DNA of 34,365 nucleotides from JAEUTH01 sp039931675 (GTDB lineage: Bacteria > Bacteroidota > Bacteroidia > AKYH767-A > OLB10). Shown here piece by piece: positions 1 to 8,040 of the stretch. The position numbers and the translations under genes are program-made. Below the pieces are notes generated by a model that saw only the letters and a program-made list of their open reading frames with translations, was not told where the DNA came from and searched no databases. The stretch is taken from NCBI GenBank assembly GCA_039931675.1, contig JBDTRM010000162.1, positions 1 to 34,365 on the forward strand, in the 5' to 3' direction. Within the stretch, counting starts at the first letter, position 1; each line of letters opens with the position of its first letter.

Positions 1-31
1 TCAATTCGTAAATCATAATTCGTAAATCATA
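1..31. repeat. two tandem copies of a 14-bp motif before pdhA
   Basis: The unit AATTCGTAAATCAT occurs twice in a row directly upstream of the pdhA start. A relative (ATTCGTAATTCGTT) lies at about 32774-32787. It looks like a simple AT-rich tandem repeat; no function can be assigned. Confidence 0.5.
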
Positions 32-32
32 T

Positions 33-1040
33 ATGGAAGCAGCCGTTGCTAAAAAGAAATTTACAAAAGAAACCTACCTGATGTGGTATGAGGAAATGCT
101 GTTGATGCGCAGGTTTGAAGAGCGCGCAGGTCAGTTGTATGGAATGCAAAAAATTAAAGGCTTCTGTCATTTGTACATCGGTCAGGAAGCATTGATGGTT
201 GGTGCGATGAGCGTGTTGCGCAAAGAAGATGCAATGATAACAGCTTATCGCGACCATGCACATGCACTTGCAAAAGGCGTAAGTGCTCGTGCTGTGATGG
301 CTGAACTTTATGCAAAGGCTACGGGATGCAGTAAAGGCAAAGGCGGCAGTATGCACATGTTCAGCAAGGAGCATCGCTTTTTTGGTGGTCATGGAATAGT
401 TGGCGGACAAATTCCGCTTGGTGCGGGAATCGCTTTCGCAGAAAAATATAACGACACTGATAATGTTTGTGTCTGTTACATGGGCGATGGCGCGGTGCGA
501 CAAGGTGCATTGCATGAGGCATTCAATATGGCAATGACATGGAAGCTTCCTGTAGTTTATGTAATTGAAAATAACAATTACGCTATGGGTACTTCTGTTG
601 AACGTACGAGCAACGTAACTGAATTATGGAAAATTGGTTTGGCTTACGACATGCCTTCAGAACCTGTTGACGGAATGACTTGCGAAGATGTTTACAATGC
701 AATGGAAAAAGCTGTTGCTCATGCCCGTTCGGGAAAGGGACCTTATTTATTGGAGATAAAAACCTATCGTTATAAAGGTCATAGTATGAGCGACCCTGCA
801 AAGTATCGTACTAAAGAAGAAGTGGAACATTACAAAGCTGAAGACCCGATAGAAAAAGTTTTAAAAACTTTGCTCGATAAAAAATATGCAACGCAAGCAC
901 AGATAGATGAAATCATAAAACGTGTAAATGATGTTGTGGAAGACAGTGTAAAGTTTGCAGAAGAATCTCCTTACCCTGACCCATCAGAATTATATAAAGA
1001 TGTTTACGTGCAAGAAGATTATCCCTACATAATGGAATAA
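33..1040 (+). CDS. pdhA: pyruvate dehydrogenase E1 component, alpha subunit
   Basis: This is the thiamine diphosphate-dependent E1-alpha subunit, which with E1-beta decarboxylates pyruvate and acetylates the lipoyl group of E2 in the cytoplasmic pyruvate dehydrogenase complex. The 335-residue protein is full length for the family. The ThDP/Mg motif starts at GDGAVRQG (residues 151-158) and closes at ENNNYAMGT (179-187). The stretch YRYKGHSMSDP near residue 245 matches the conserved active-site loop, and the N-terminal FEERAGQLYG and GQEA segments are typical. The ATG at 33 is the only sensible start. E2 (pdhC) follows 461 bp downstream on the same strand, and E1-beta is not in the window. The gap to pdhC is unusually long for partners and carries a gene remnant and a palindromic repeat. 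Confidence 0.96.
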   Translation: MEAAVAKKKFTKETYLMWYEEMLLMRRFEERAGQLYGMQKIKGFCHLYIGQEALMVGAMSVLRKEDAMITAYRDHAHALAKGVSARAVMAELYAKATGCSKGKGGSMHMFSKEHRFFGGHGIVGGQIPLGAGIAFAEKYNDTDNVCVCYMGDGAVRQGALHEAFNMAMTWKLPVVYVIENNNYAMGTSVERTSNVTELWKIGLAYDMPSEPVDGMTCEDVYNAMEKAVAHARSGKGPYLLEIKTYRYKGHSMSDPAKYRTKEEVEHYKAEDPIEKVLKTLLDKKYATQAQIDEIIKRVNDVVEDSVKFAEESPYPDPSELYKDVYVQEDYPYIME

Positions 1041-1047
1041 TAATTAA

Positions 1048-1218
1048 GAATGGAGAATAATAAAGAGGATAGCGATCGTATTAAAAAAGACAGATTTAAA
1101 GAATGCAATTGTATTCTCAAATAAAAAAGACGTAATAAAAGACATAGTCGGCATTTGGAAAGACACCGATATTACGTTAAAAAAGATAAGAGAAAAAGCA
1201 TGGAAAAGGAATTGGTAA
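1048..1218 (+). pseudogene. remnant of a small antitoxin-like protein (C-terminal part)
   Basis: The frame from 1048 to the TAA at 1216-1218 is open for 56 codons but has no ATG, GTG or TTG start. It reads ALKKTDLKNAIVFS-like residues and ends DIVGIWKDTDITLKKIREKA followed by WKRNW. The ending resembles the C-terminus of small VapB-type or similar antitoxins of Bacteroidota, which often finish with a WKDRDI-x-L-x-x-IR-x-KAW pattern. This family link comes from memory of such proteins, not from a search. No toxin frame follows. The likeliest reading is a decayed 3' fragment of a former toxin-antitoxin gene inside the pdhA-pdhC gap. Confidence 0.4.
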
Positions 1219-1276
1219 TTTTTGTTTCACAACAAATATTTTATACTTAATAAAGATAAATTTGGACAACTGATTT

Positions 1277-1425
1277 AACCTTAAATTGTATTTAAACCAT
1301 AGTAGAAAGCAATAACACACAACAAAACCTTATTACCTTATTCACATACTCTAAAGAAAATAAGGTAATAAGGTTGACTTCGGGTCAGCACTTTTCTACT
1401 AAGGTTTCAGAAAAAATTAAGGTTT
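1277..1425. repeat. nested palindromic repeat, copy 1
   Basis: Three inverted repeats are nested around one centre. The core is a perfect 17-bp pair, AACCTTATTACCTTATT at 1326-1342 and its complement at 1359-1375, with a 16-nt loop. Outside it lie AAACCATAGTAGAAA (1294-1308) and TTTCTACTAAGGTTT (1393-1407), matching except at one position. The outermost pair is AACCTTAAATT (1277-1287) and AATTAAGGTT (1415-1424). A second copy lies at 18464-18590 with the same order and the same 17-18 nt spacer between left arm and core. It occupies most of the pdhA-pdhC gap together with the gene remnant. Confidence 0.8.
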
Positions 1426-1501
1426 GTTATACTAATATTATTTACTGATTTATTCAGTTCGCTATATAACAACAAATTCAAAATTTATAATTTTTAAAAA
1501 A

Positions 1502-2794
1502 ATGGCAGAGATTGTAAGAATGCCCAAGATGAGCGACACCATGACTGAAGGTGTAATTGCGAAGTGGCATAAAAAAGTTGGCGACCCCATTAAATCAGGC
1601 GAGTTAGTTGCCGAAATTGAAACCGATAAAGCAACAATGGAATTTGAATCGTATTCTACAGGAACACTTTTATATCGCGGTGTTGAAGAAGGTAAGGCTG
1701 CACCTGTTGATGGTGTATTAGCAATTCTCGGAAAACCGGGAGAAGAATTTCAATCATTGCTTGATGCAGAAAAAACTAAATCTGAATCAGCACCTCCTCC
1801 TGCAAAAGAAGAAGCAAAAGCTCCGGCACCTTCATCCGTAAAAACTGATGAAACTCCTAAACCTTCAGTTGATGCAAAACCTGCGGCAACCCCTACTCCT
1901 ACTACCACTACCACTGCCCCTCCAACAGATGACAGAGTAAAAGCTTCACCGCTTGCGAAACGTTTGGCAGAAGAAAAAGGAATTGACCTTACCATGCTTA
2001 AAGGCACAGGCGATAATGGTCGTGTAATTAAACGCGATGTGGATTGGTTTAAGCCGGGAACTTTTGTTTCCCAAGGTGCAATGAATGTTGTGGTAACAAA
2101 AGAAAGTTTTGAAGACTTCAATGTTTCGCAAATGCGTAAAACAATTGCAAAGCGATTGAGCGAAAGTAAATTTACCGCTCCGCATTTTTATCTCACAATG
2201 GATATTGATATGGAGGCAGCAATGAGTGCACGAGAGAGTATAAATCAGGTAACAGGAATGAAAATTTCATATAATGATTTAGTAATTAAAGCGGCTGCCT
2301 CGGCATTGCGCCAACATCCTAAAGTTAACTCATCATGGTATGGAGATTTTATAAGGATGAATCATCACATACATATAGGCGTAGCAGTTGCTGTTGAAGA
2401 AGGTTTGTTAGTTCCTGTGGTTCGCTTTGCTGATGCAAAAACGCTATCACAAATAAATGCCGAGGTTAAAGATTATGCACAACGCGCAAAAGATAAAAAG
2501 CTGCAACCCTCAGATTGGGAAGGGAACACGTTTACTATATCTAACTTAGGTATGTTTGATATTGAAGAATTCACTGCAATCATAAACCCTCCTGATGCCT
2601 GCATACTTGCCATCGGAGCAATTAAAGAAACGCCTGTTGTAAAAAGCGGTGCAGTAGTTCCGGGTCATACCATGCGTGTAACGATGAGTTGCGATCACCG
2701 CGTAGTTGATGGTGTTGTAGGTTCCAGGTTTTTGCAAACCTTTAAAGGATTACTTGAAAACCCTGTAGTGCTTTTAGGACAGGCAGCGATTTGA
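1502..2794 (+). CDS. pdhC: pyruvate dehydrogenase E2, dihydrolipoamide acetyltransferase
   Basis: This is the core acyltransferase of the pyruvate dehydrogenase complex; it moves the acetyl group from lipoamide to CoA. Domains in order: one lipoyl domain (residues 1-83, lipoylated lysine K43 in ETDKATMEFES); a flexible Ala/Pro/Thr/Lys linker (about 90-144) with a Thr run; a peripheral-subunit-binding domain (146-180, VKASPLAKRLAEEKGIDL); and the catalytic domain (about 200-430) with the HRVVDG motif at 399-404. The length of 430 residues is normal for a single-lipoyl E2. The start ATG at 1502 opens directly into the lipoyl domain. It follows pdhA on the same strand, fitting Bacteroidota genomes in which E1-alpha and E2 are adjacent and E1-beta is elsewhere. 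No T-tailed terminator is visible after the stop. Confidence 0.96.
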   Translation: MAEIVRMPKMSDTMTEGVIAKWHKKVGDPIKSGELVAEIETDKATMEFESYSTGTLLYRGVEEGKAAPVDGVLAILGKPGEEFQSLLDAEKTKSESAPPPAKEEAKAPAPSSVKTDETPKPSVDAKPAATPTPTTTTTAPPTDDRVKASPLAKRLAEEKGIDLTMLKGTGDNGRVIKRDVDWFKPGTFVSQGAMNVVVTKESFEDFNVSQMRKTIAKRLSESKFTAPHFYLTMDIDMEAAMSARESINQVTGMKISYNDLVIKAAASALRQHPKVNSSWYGDFIRMNHHIHIGVAVAVEEGLLVPVVRFADAKTLSQINAEVKDYAQRAKDKKLQPSDWEGNTFTISNLGMFDIEEFTAIINPPDACILAIGAIKETPVVKSGAVVPGHTMRVTMSCDHRVVDGVVGSRFLQTFKGLLENPVVLLGQAAI

Positions 2795-2805
2795 TGCTTT
2801 TTAAA

Positions 2806-2880
2806 AACTTACTCTTTTGTAACTTACTCTTTTGTAACTTACAAAGTTGTAAGTTACATGTTTGTAAGTTACAAAGTTGT
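2806..2880. repeat. 15-bp tandem array, five units
   Basis: Five consecutive 15-mers lie between pdhC and the ATPase gene: AACTTACTCTTTTGT twice (2806-2835), AACTTACAAAGTTGT, AAGTTACATGTTTGT and AAGTTACAAAGTTGT. A degenerate sixth unit follows. The shared skeleton is AAsTTAC-N3-kTTGT. Because some units begin AACTTAC and others AAGTTAC, neighbouring units form inverted pairs (GTAACTTAC/GTAAGTTAC), so a hairpin is possible at 2834-2857. Confidence 0.8.
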
Positions 2881-2916
2881 TAGTTATGTTTGCATCCTGT
2901 TTTAAAAACAAATACG

Positions 2917-4056
2917 ATGGATACACCTTTTGTTTATGGGCGCTTAGCTGACGGCATTGAGTTTACCAACCGCGAAAAAGAAACGCTTCAGCTTTCTCAA
3001 AACTTTCAATCGCGCATTAATACTATTCTTATATCGCCCAGGCGGTGGGGTAAATCATCGTTAGTGGCGCGTGCTGCATTAGCTGCAAATCGCAAAGACA
3101 AAAACATTAAATTTTGTTTTATTGATTTGTTCAGCGTGCGCACCGAAGAAGATTTTTACAAAACACTTTCACAGGAACTCATCAAAGCTACTGCTTCTCA
3201 ACCTATGGAGATGATGACCAATGTGCGGAAATTTTTCAGGCACTTTATTCCCAAGATTACATTTAATCCTGAACCTAATTCTGAACTTTCATTGGGATTG
3301 GACTGGAATGATGTGAAAAAACAACCCGATGAAATTCTTGATATGCCTGAAACAATTGCCAAATCACAAAAAATAAAATTGATTATATGTATTGATGAAT
3401 TTCAAAACATCTCAACATTCGAACATCAGTTGGCGTTTCAGAAAAAGTGCAGAGCGCATTGGCAAAAGCATCAGCACGTTGCTTACTGCTTGTACGGAAG
3501 CAAAAGACACATGATGATGGAAGTGTTTGCATCGCCCGATATGCCGTTTTATAAATACGGTGATTTGATTTTTTTAGAAAAAATTGAAATGAAACACTGG
3601 ATTCCGTTTATTATAAAACGCTTTAACGATACAGGGAAAAAAATAAAACCGGAATTAGCCGAACTAATAGTTAATCATGCCGACCATCATCCCTATTATG
3701 TGCAGCAAATTGCCCAGCTATCTTGGTTGCGAACAGGTAAGCTGTGGTGCGATAAAGCAACTATCGAAGAAGCTGTTGAAGCATTGATGATGCAACTCAG
3801 TTTGCTATTTCAAACTATTACAGACGGATTAAGCAATACGCAAATCAATTTTTTAAAAGCGGTATTAGAAGGTGCTCAGCAGATAAGTTCAAAAGAAAAT
3901 CTTCATAAATATAATTTGGGAACATCAGGAAATATTAATCGTGTAAGGCAGGCATTAGTCAATAAGGAAATAATTGATGTGCTTAACAGTAAAATTGCTT
4001 TCCAGGATCCGATGTATAAAAGATGGTTACAGGAATATTATTTTAACACTGCCTGA
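2917..4056 (+). CDS. P-loop ATPase of the archaeal-ATPase-like AAA group
   Basis: This is an ATP-binding protein of unknown cellular role. Walker A is SPRRWGKSS (residues 40-48) and Walker B is IICIDEFQ (156-163). The opening MDTPFVYG with a following F-x-N/D-R-E-K-E is typical of this ATPase group, commonly found in Bacteroidota. The C-terminal third (about residues 270-379) looks like a winged-helix region ending DPMYKRWLQEYYF. I chose the ATG at 2917. A TTG at 2890 would add nine residues (MHPVLKTNT) that do not fit the family start and would abut the tandem array. Neighbours (pdhC, rplU) are housekeeping and give no functional hint; the gene may be a solitary insertion between them. Confidence 0.8.
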   Translation: MDTPFVYGRLADGIEFTNREKETLQLSQNFQSRINTILISPRRWGKSSLVARAALAANRKDKNIKFCFIDLFSVRTEEDFYKTLSQELIKATASQPMEMMTNVRKFFRHFIPKITFNPEPNSELSLGLDWNDVKKQPDEILDMPETIAKSQKIKLIICIDEFQNISTFEHQLAFQKKCRAHWQKHQHVAYCLYGSKRHMMMEVFASPDMPFYKYGDLIFLEKIEMKHWIPFIIKRFNDTGKKIKPELAELIVNHADHHPYYVQQIAQLSWLRTGKLWCDKATIEEAVEALMMQLSLLFQTITDGLSNTQINFLKAVLEGAQQISSKENLHKYNLGTSGNINRVRQALVNKEIIDVLNSKIAFQDPMYKRWLQEYYFNTA

Positions 4057-4117
4057 ACCTGCATTTTAAGAACTTGCAAGGTTGGAAGTTGATGTTTTGT
4101 TCAATTTCTTCAATTAC

Positions 4118-4147
4118 TTGTTAATTAAATTGCTTTTTCTACATTTG
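4118..4147 (+). promoter_or_regulatory. Bacteroidota-type promoter of rplU-rpmA
   Basis: TTG at 4118-4120 is followed after exactly 19 nt by TACATTTG at 4140-4147. This fits the Bacteroidota primary sigma factor consensus TTTG-N19-TAnnTTTG. It lies 39 nt before the rplU start. Confidence 0.7.
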
Positions 4148-4186
4148 CCCTCCCAAAAAATTTATCCTTCAAAATAAATAAAAATC

Positions 4187-4498
4187 ATGTACGCAATTGT
4201 AAACATTGCAGGCCAACAGTTCAAAGTGCAGAACAACGATAATTTGTTTGTTCACCGCCTGGATGCAGAAGAGGGAGCTAATGTAGAATTTGACAAGGTA
4301 TTACTTGTTGATAATGACGGCTCCATCACGGTTGGCTCTCCAACTGTGAGCGGTGCTAAGGTTAGCGCCAAAGTGCTTAATCATCAAAAAGGTGATAAAG
4401 TATTAATCTTTAAAAAGAAACGCAGAAAAGGTTACCAGAAGATGAATGGTCACCGTCAGCAATACACAAAGATTCAAATTGAGAACATCACTTTTTAA
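4187..4498 (+). CDS. rplU: 50S ribosomal protein L21
   Basis: L21 binds 23S rRNA in the large ribosomal subunit. The 103-residue protein has the family features in order: MYAIVNIAGQQFKV at the start, the mid-protein LLVDNDGSITVGSPTV, and the C-terminal FKKKRRKGYQKMNGHRQQYT signature. It is full length with an ATG start. rpmA (L27) follows after 39 bp, which is the usual arrangement, and both genes are probably transcribed from the promoter at 4118-4147 and end at the terminator after rpmA. Confidence 0.98.
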   Translation: MYAIVNIAGQQFKVQNNDNLFVHRLDAEEGANVEFDKVLLVDNDGSITVGSPTVSGAKVSAKVLNHQKGDKVLIFKKKRRKGYQKMNGHRQQYTKIQIENITF

Positions 4499-4537
4499 TC
4501 AAAAATCTAAATTCTAAAAATTAAAAATTCCTAAGGC

Positions 4538-4795
4538 ATGGCACATAAAAAAGGAGTCGGCAGTTCAAGGAACGGTCGCGAATCACATAGTAAACGTCTC
4601 GGTATCAAGATATATGGTGGTCAATCGGTTATATCCGGAAACATAATTGTACGTCAGCGGGGTACTAAACATTTCCCCGGTGAAAATGTAGGTATCGGTA
4701 AGGATCACACTTTATTTGCTTTAACAGATGGCAAAGTCGTGTTTCGAAAAAAGAAAGATGATAAATCTTTCGTTTCAGTTCAAGCCGTGGCTTAA
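4538..4795 (+). CDS. rpmA: 50S ribosomal protein L27
   Basis: L27 lies near the peptidyl transferase centre. The 85-residue protein starts MAHKKGVGSSRNGRESHSKR and contains the family motif GNIIVRQRGTKHFPGENVGIGKDHTLFAL. The N-terminus is of the direct type, without the cleaved extension known from Firmicutes. It follows rplU in the same transcription unit. Confidence 0.98.
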   Translation: MAHKKGVGSSRNGRESHSKRLGIKIYGGQSVISGNIIVRQRGTKHFPGENVGIGKDHTLFALTDGKVVFRKKKDDKSFVSVQAVA

Positions 4796-4815
4796 CTAAA
4801 TATTAAGAAATTACA

Positions 4816-4850
4816 AATGCTCTTCAATTATTTTGGAGAGCATTTTTTTT
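4816..4850 (+). terminator. intrinsic terminator of rplU-rpmA
   Basis: The stem AATGCTCTTC (4816-4825) and GGAGAGCATT (4835-4844) is followed by a run of eight T. It begins about 20 bp after the rpmA stop. Confidence 0.85.
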
Positions 4851-4888
4851 GCTTTTACAATTCGGAAAACAATGATTGATAGAAATTA

Positions 4889-4924
4889 AAAAACCGGATA
4901 AGCTTTGGTGGCCATCCGGTTTTT
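4889..4924. terminator. bidirectional terminator-like hairpin
   Basis: AAAAACCGGAT (4889-4899) and ATCCGGTTTTT (4914-4924) form a perfect 11-bp stem with A and T runs on either side. It lies between the convergent rpmA and the minus-strand YjbR-like gene, so it probably ends the minus-strand transcript and backs up the rpmA terminator. Confidence 0.75.
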
Positions 4925-5054
4925 GGAAAATAATTATTACCCCTAATCCTTATTTTCAATGCAAATAACGTAAACTTTTGCATTATAATATACAATATTA
5001 ACATTTATTGACGAACAATTTACAGTTAAGAACCTGTTTTTCACCCAAATTTAA

Positions 5055-5396
5055 TCACATTTGATCCCTTAATTTTTTTGTAAGTGATTGTTTAACAAGC
5101 TGATATGAGTGATCAATTAGTTGCAGAACTAACGCTTCAGGCAGTTCATAAAAATTCACAGTATTCCAGTGTTTTTTGTTCATGTGGTACCCCGGGAGGA
5201 TGGAATCGTACTTTTCGCGAAGTTCAATCGCATATTCCGGATCACATTTTACATTAAATTCATGAGGTTCGCTTAATGAGGTGAGCAGGAAAATTTTATC
5301 CATTACTTTAAAAACGAGTACATCTTCACCAAATGGAAATGATTCTGTAACCCCATTCTTTTTCAAACAGTATTCACGGATAGACTCAATGTTCAT
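5055..5396 (-). CDS. MmcQ/YjbR family protein
   Basis: This small protein of the MmcQ/YjbR family has a CyaY-like fold and is often annotated as a DNA-binding protein; its true role is not settled. Family features include MNIESIREYCLKKNGVTESFPFGEDVLVFKV at the start, then FLLTSLSEP, and the late GYHMNKKHWNTV segment with the typical HMNK-x-HWNTV signature. The 113-residue length fits. I chose the ATG at 5396-5394; the longer frame back to 5432 adds MLIRTKHKYPII, which does not belong to the family. This start overlaps the 3' end of the upstream gene by 11 nt, so the two are probably translationally coupled. Confidence 0.85.
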   Translation of the reverse strand: MNIESIREYCLKKNGVTESFPFGEDVLVFKVMDKIFLLTSLSEPHEFNVKCDPEYAIELREKYDSILPGYHMNKKHWNTVNFYELPEALVLQLIDHSYQLVKQSLTKKLRDQM

Positions 5397-6678
5397 TATA
5401 ATAGGGTATTTGTGTTTTGTCCTTATTAACAATAGTACGCGAGATTAAATTCTGATAGTTGAAAATTCCTGTTTCAAATTCATAGCTTACTTTATCCCAT
5501 TGATAAGTATTAAAATTTGTTTTAAAGGTTCTGAGTTTAATGAAATCATTCAATTCATCATTTTTAAAAAAAGTAATTGCCTCATCGGTAACGCTGTCTA
5601 TTTCCCTCACATTTATATACATTATTGAATAACTATCATATTTCTTTTCTCCCGGTGTGAGATAATTGATTACAAAAATCAGCAAAGAAATAAAAGGTGA
5701 TAATAAAACCATTCGCATAATATCAATGCTGTCAATTTTTCGTATTGTAAATGCAATTCTGTAGAGCTTAGTAACTACAAGCATTGCAAAAAAAGCATAT
5801 ACTCCAATTGTGCAAAATGTTCCGAAATTAATTTTCATACGGCTTATGAGCGGCCAGATACAGAGCAATCCAACAAAAAAACTTATTGCAATAAAAGTAT
5901 CTACGTGGTGCGACCATTCTCTAAACAGAAAAAAGGTCTCCTTTAATTCGTTAGCATTTTGATCTGATTCTCCGTCAAATTCATTTAACCGATAATCATT
6001 CCTAATATTCAAAGGATTTTGATTTAGCAGCATACAGAGGTGGTTATAAATTTCAGGTAACTGCATGCTGAATTTTTCAGGCACTTCAAAAAAATATTCC
6101 GCACACACCGAAAAAAATTCGCTCATGTCAGTAGCAGCATAACTGCGTAAAAAGTTTACATCAGGATGATTTTGCATACGTTCAAATTCTGCATTGCTTG
6201 CTTCATCCCAGTCATCTAAATAGCGTGCAAAATGCCTGTCGAAATCATCCGTATTTACGCTAAGTCTCAGCACGTGCGCAAGTTCATGAAGCCCAAGATT
6301 AAAATTATCATCATCAATTAAATAACCTTGTTCAAAATCCTCCCATGAGAGCACAGTTAATCTTTGTTGCAAGGTAAGACCCTTGTATTCAGCACCGGTT
6401 CGGGTATTATAAAATGTGGTTGGAAAAATTCTGATGAGGTGATGACCTTCAAGACTATAATCGTGCAAACCGAAAGTAAGTTGAACAGCGGCAGCGCTGA
6501 TTAAAATTCTTACTTCATCTGTAACTTCAAAATCTTCCATGCCTTCAAACTCTTTTTGCTGCATGAAAGTTTTTACTCTGTTGCAGAAACGTTGTTTGCC
6601 TTCATCTGATAAATGGGTGTAATATCTTATCTGCCCGCTTATTGTTTTATCTAAGAATGAAAAATCAAGAGTATTCAA
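5386..6678 (-). CDS. MtfA-like zinc peptidase with a C-terminal membrane region
   Basis: The N-terminal part (residues 1-215) matches the MtfA/YeeI family of zinc metallopeptidases. It has HELAH at 131-135 as the zinc-binding HExxH motif and a downstream MSEFFSVCAEYFFEVPEKF segment (185-203) that supplies the further conserved acidic residues of this family. After about residue 255 come three or four hydrophobic stretches (263-279, 286-304, 320-340), then a soluble tail of about 90 residues. E. coli MtfA is soluble, so the membrane region is an addition. No ATG is available; the TTG at 6678-6676 is the best start, since an in-frame TGA lies just upstream and the next ATG is at residue 39. It is 18 bp from the M28 peptidase gene upstream and overlaps the YjbR-like gene downstream, so the three probably form an operon. 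Confidence 0.75.
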   Translation of the reverse strand: MNTLDFSFLDKTISGQIRYYTHLSDEGKQRFCNRVKTFMQQKEFEGMEDFEVTDEVRILISAAAVQLTFGLHDYSLEGHHLIRIFPTTFYNTRTGAEYKGLTLQQRLTVLSWEDFEQGYLIDDDNFNLGLHELAHVLRLSVNTDDFDRHFARYLDDWDEASNAEFERMQNHPDVNFLRSYAATDMSEFFSVCAEYFFEVPEKFSMQLPEIYNHLCMLLNQNPLNIRNDYRLNEFDGESDQNANELKETFFLFREWSHHVDTFIAISFFVGLLCIWPLISRMKINFGTFCTIGVYAFFAMLVVTKLYRIAFTIRKIDSIDIMRMVLLSPFISLLIFVINYLTPGEKKYDSYSIMYINVREIDSVTDEAITFFKNDELNDFIKLRTFKTNFNTYQWDKVSYEFETGIFNYQNLISRTIVNKDKTQIPYYNEH

Positions 6679-6696
6679 ATGATGGCTGTTTTTAAT

Positions 6697-8001
6697 TCAG
6701 AAGCTGGAAACAAAATCAGTAATGAGATGAAAAACTTCTTTATATTTTGTAAGAGGAAGCGTTTCGGGACGATCATAAATATCATGATATGCAGCTATAC
6801 CACCCATGGTATAAAAGAAAAATGCTGGTACACCTTTTTCTGTAAAAAAATAATGATCGCTGTTTGCTGCTTTACCACGCTGACCAAGTTTAGGAAGATA
6901 TTTTTTTTCGTCATTAATTTTTTCAAGCGTTTTAAATTGTTCAGGAAACTCTGTTGCATTAACTACCATCATACCTTCATCGCCTGTGCCCATTAAATCC
7001 ATATTCATTAAAAATTTTATTTGTGATAAAGGTTTTAATGGATTCTCTGTATAATAATGCGAACCCATCAGCCCTGCTTCTTCTCCCGCAAATGCAATAA
7101 ATAACATAGAATATTTCGGTTTGTGTTCGTGCTGCGAATAATATTTTGCAAGGTTCAGCATCATGCTTGTTCCGCTTGAATTATCGTTAGCTCCCGGGAA
7201 ATAAATATTTTTTCCCATCCATCCTAAATGGTCATAGTGAGCAGTGAAAACCAAAAACGTGTCAGGTATTTCTCCTTTCAATAAGCCAACTACATTTTGT
7301 GTATTATGTTGCTGAACATACTTTGCTTTTATATCTAAATTAATATGTTTTGCATTATCTTCAATTTTGGTTTTTAAAACGGACAAACCGAAGAAATTAT
7401 TTTGTTGTTGGGATACACTCCACGTTAGTTTTTTTTCTTCAAGCATAATTATTCCGGCAGCACCATGTGATTCTTCGCTCCACTGCTGCAAACGTTTTTT
7501 GCTTTCCGAAGAAATGAAAAGAGATTTATCTAAAACCACCACTTTTCCTTTTATATTGTTTGTGTCAATGTTAAGTAAAGTATCATGAACCCAAACCAGG
7601 TCGAAAGTGCCACGGGCGCCTGATGACGCAGGATTAACTATAAAATCTTTGCCCGGAAACAATATTGTTTTTGCATCAATGATTACTGACATGCTTTTTG
7701 GAAAAGTATTTACCGGAAAAGAAAAAGGTTGGAAATATTTTTCAGTAAGGGGAACAAGGCTATCATGTTTAAATTCATATCGTATAAAATCAGCAGCGCG
7801 TTTATCTCCATTAAAAACATAACCACGGCCACCCATGAACTCGCTTGTAAGCGAATAGATAACGTTTCTTGTATAGGTAGAGTCTTGAGCCGAGGAAATT
7901 AAAAATGAGGCATTGAAAATAAATAATGCCAGAAAAAAAATTTTGAAACTTGAAATTTGAAATTTGAAATTACAGATGAAAAAATATTTTCTTGATTTCA
8001 T
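6697..8001 (-). CDS. secreted M28 family zinc aminopeptidase
   Basis: This is a predicted exported metallopeptidase with two zinc ions. The complete ligand set of family M28 is visible: H255 in HYDHLG, D273 in GANDNSSG, the E307-E308 pair in AFAGEEAG, D335 in MNMDLMG and H406 in YHDIYD. A PA-like region lies between the signal peptide and the catalytic domain (about 120-230). The N-terminus carries a hydrophobic segment IFFLALFIFNASFLISSAQ (21-39) as signal peptide. It is preceded by an odd NFKFQISSFK stretch encoded by a 7-bp tandem repeat (7945-7972). The start may therefore have been extended by repeat DNA, and initiation closer to the hydrophobic segment is impossible to exclude. First gene of a probable three-gene minus-strand operon. 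Confidence 0.9.
   Translation of the reverse strand: MKSRKYFFICNFKFQISSFKIFFLALFIFNASFLISSAQDSTYTRNVIYSLTSEFMGGRGYVFNGDKRAADFIRYEFKHDSLVPLTEKYFQPFSFPVNTFPKSMSVIIDAKTILFPGKDFIVNPASSGARGTFDLVWVHDTLLNIDTNNIKGKVVVLDKSLFISSESKKRLQQWSEESHGAAGIIMLEEKKLTWSVSQQQNNFFGLSVLKTKIEDNAKHINLDIKAKYVQQHNTQNVVGLLKGEIPDTFLVFTAHYDHLGWMGKNIYFPGANDNSSGTSMMLNLAKYYSQHEHKPKYSMLFIAFAGEEAGLMGSHYYTENPLKPLSQIKFLMNMDLMGTGDEGMMVVNATEFPEQFKTLEKINDEKKYLPKLGQRGKAANSDHYFFTEKGVPAFFFYTMGGIAAYHDIYDRPETLPLTKYKEVFHLITDFVSSF
7945..7972. repeat. 7-bp tandem repeat inside a signal peptide region
   Basis: GAAACTT, GAAATTT, GAAATTT and GAAATTA follow each other without gaps. On the minus strand they encode residues of NFKFQISSFK in the N-terminal region of the M28 peptidase. 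A similar AATTTCC-rich tract lies before the aminotransferase gene at 32816-32850. Confidence 0.6.
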
Positions 8002-8040
8002 TTTTAAGAGAAGTTATTGTATCAATTTATTTCATAATGC

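Noticed and set aside
6679..6996. Plus-strand frame of 105 codons
   Set aside because: It lies antisense to the clearly coding 3' part of the M28 peptidase and its product has no recognisable features; it is a shadow frame.
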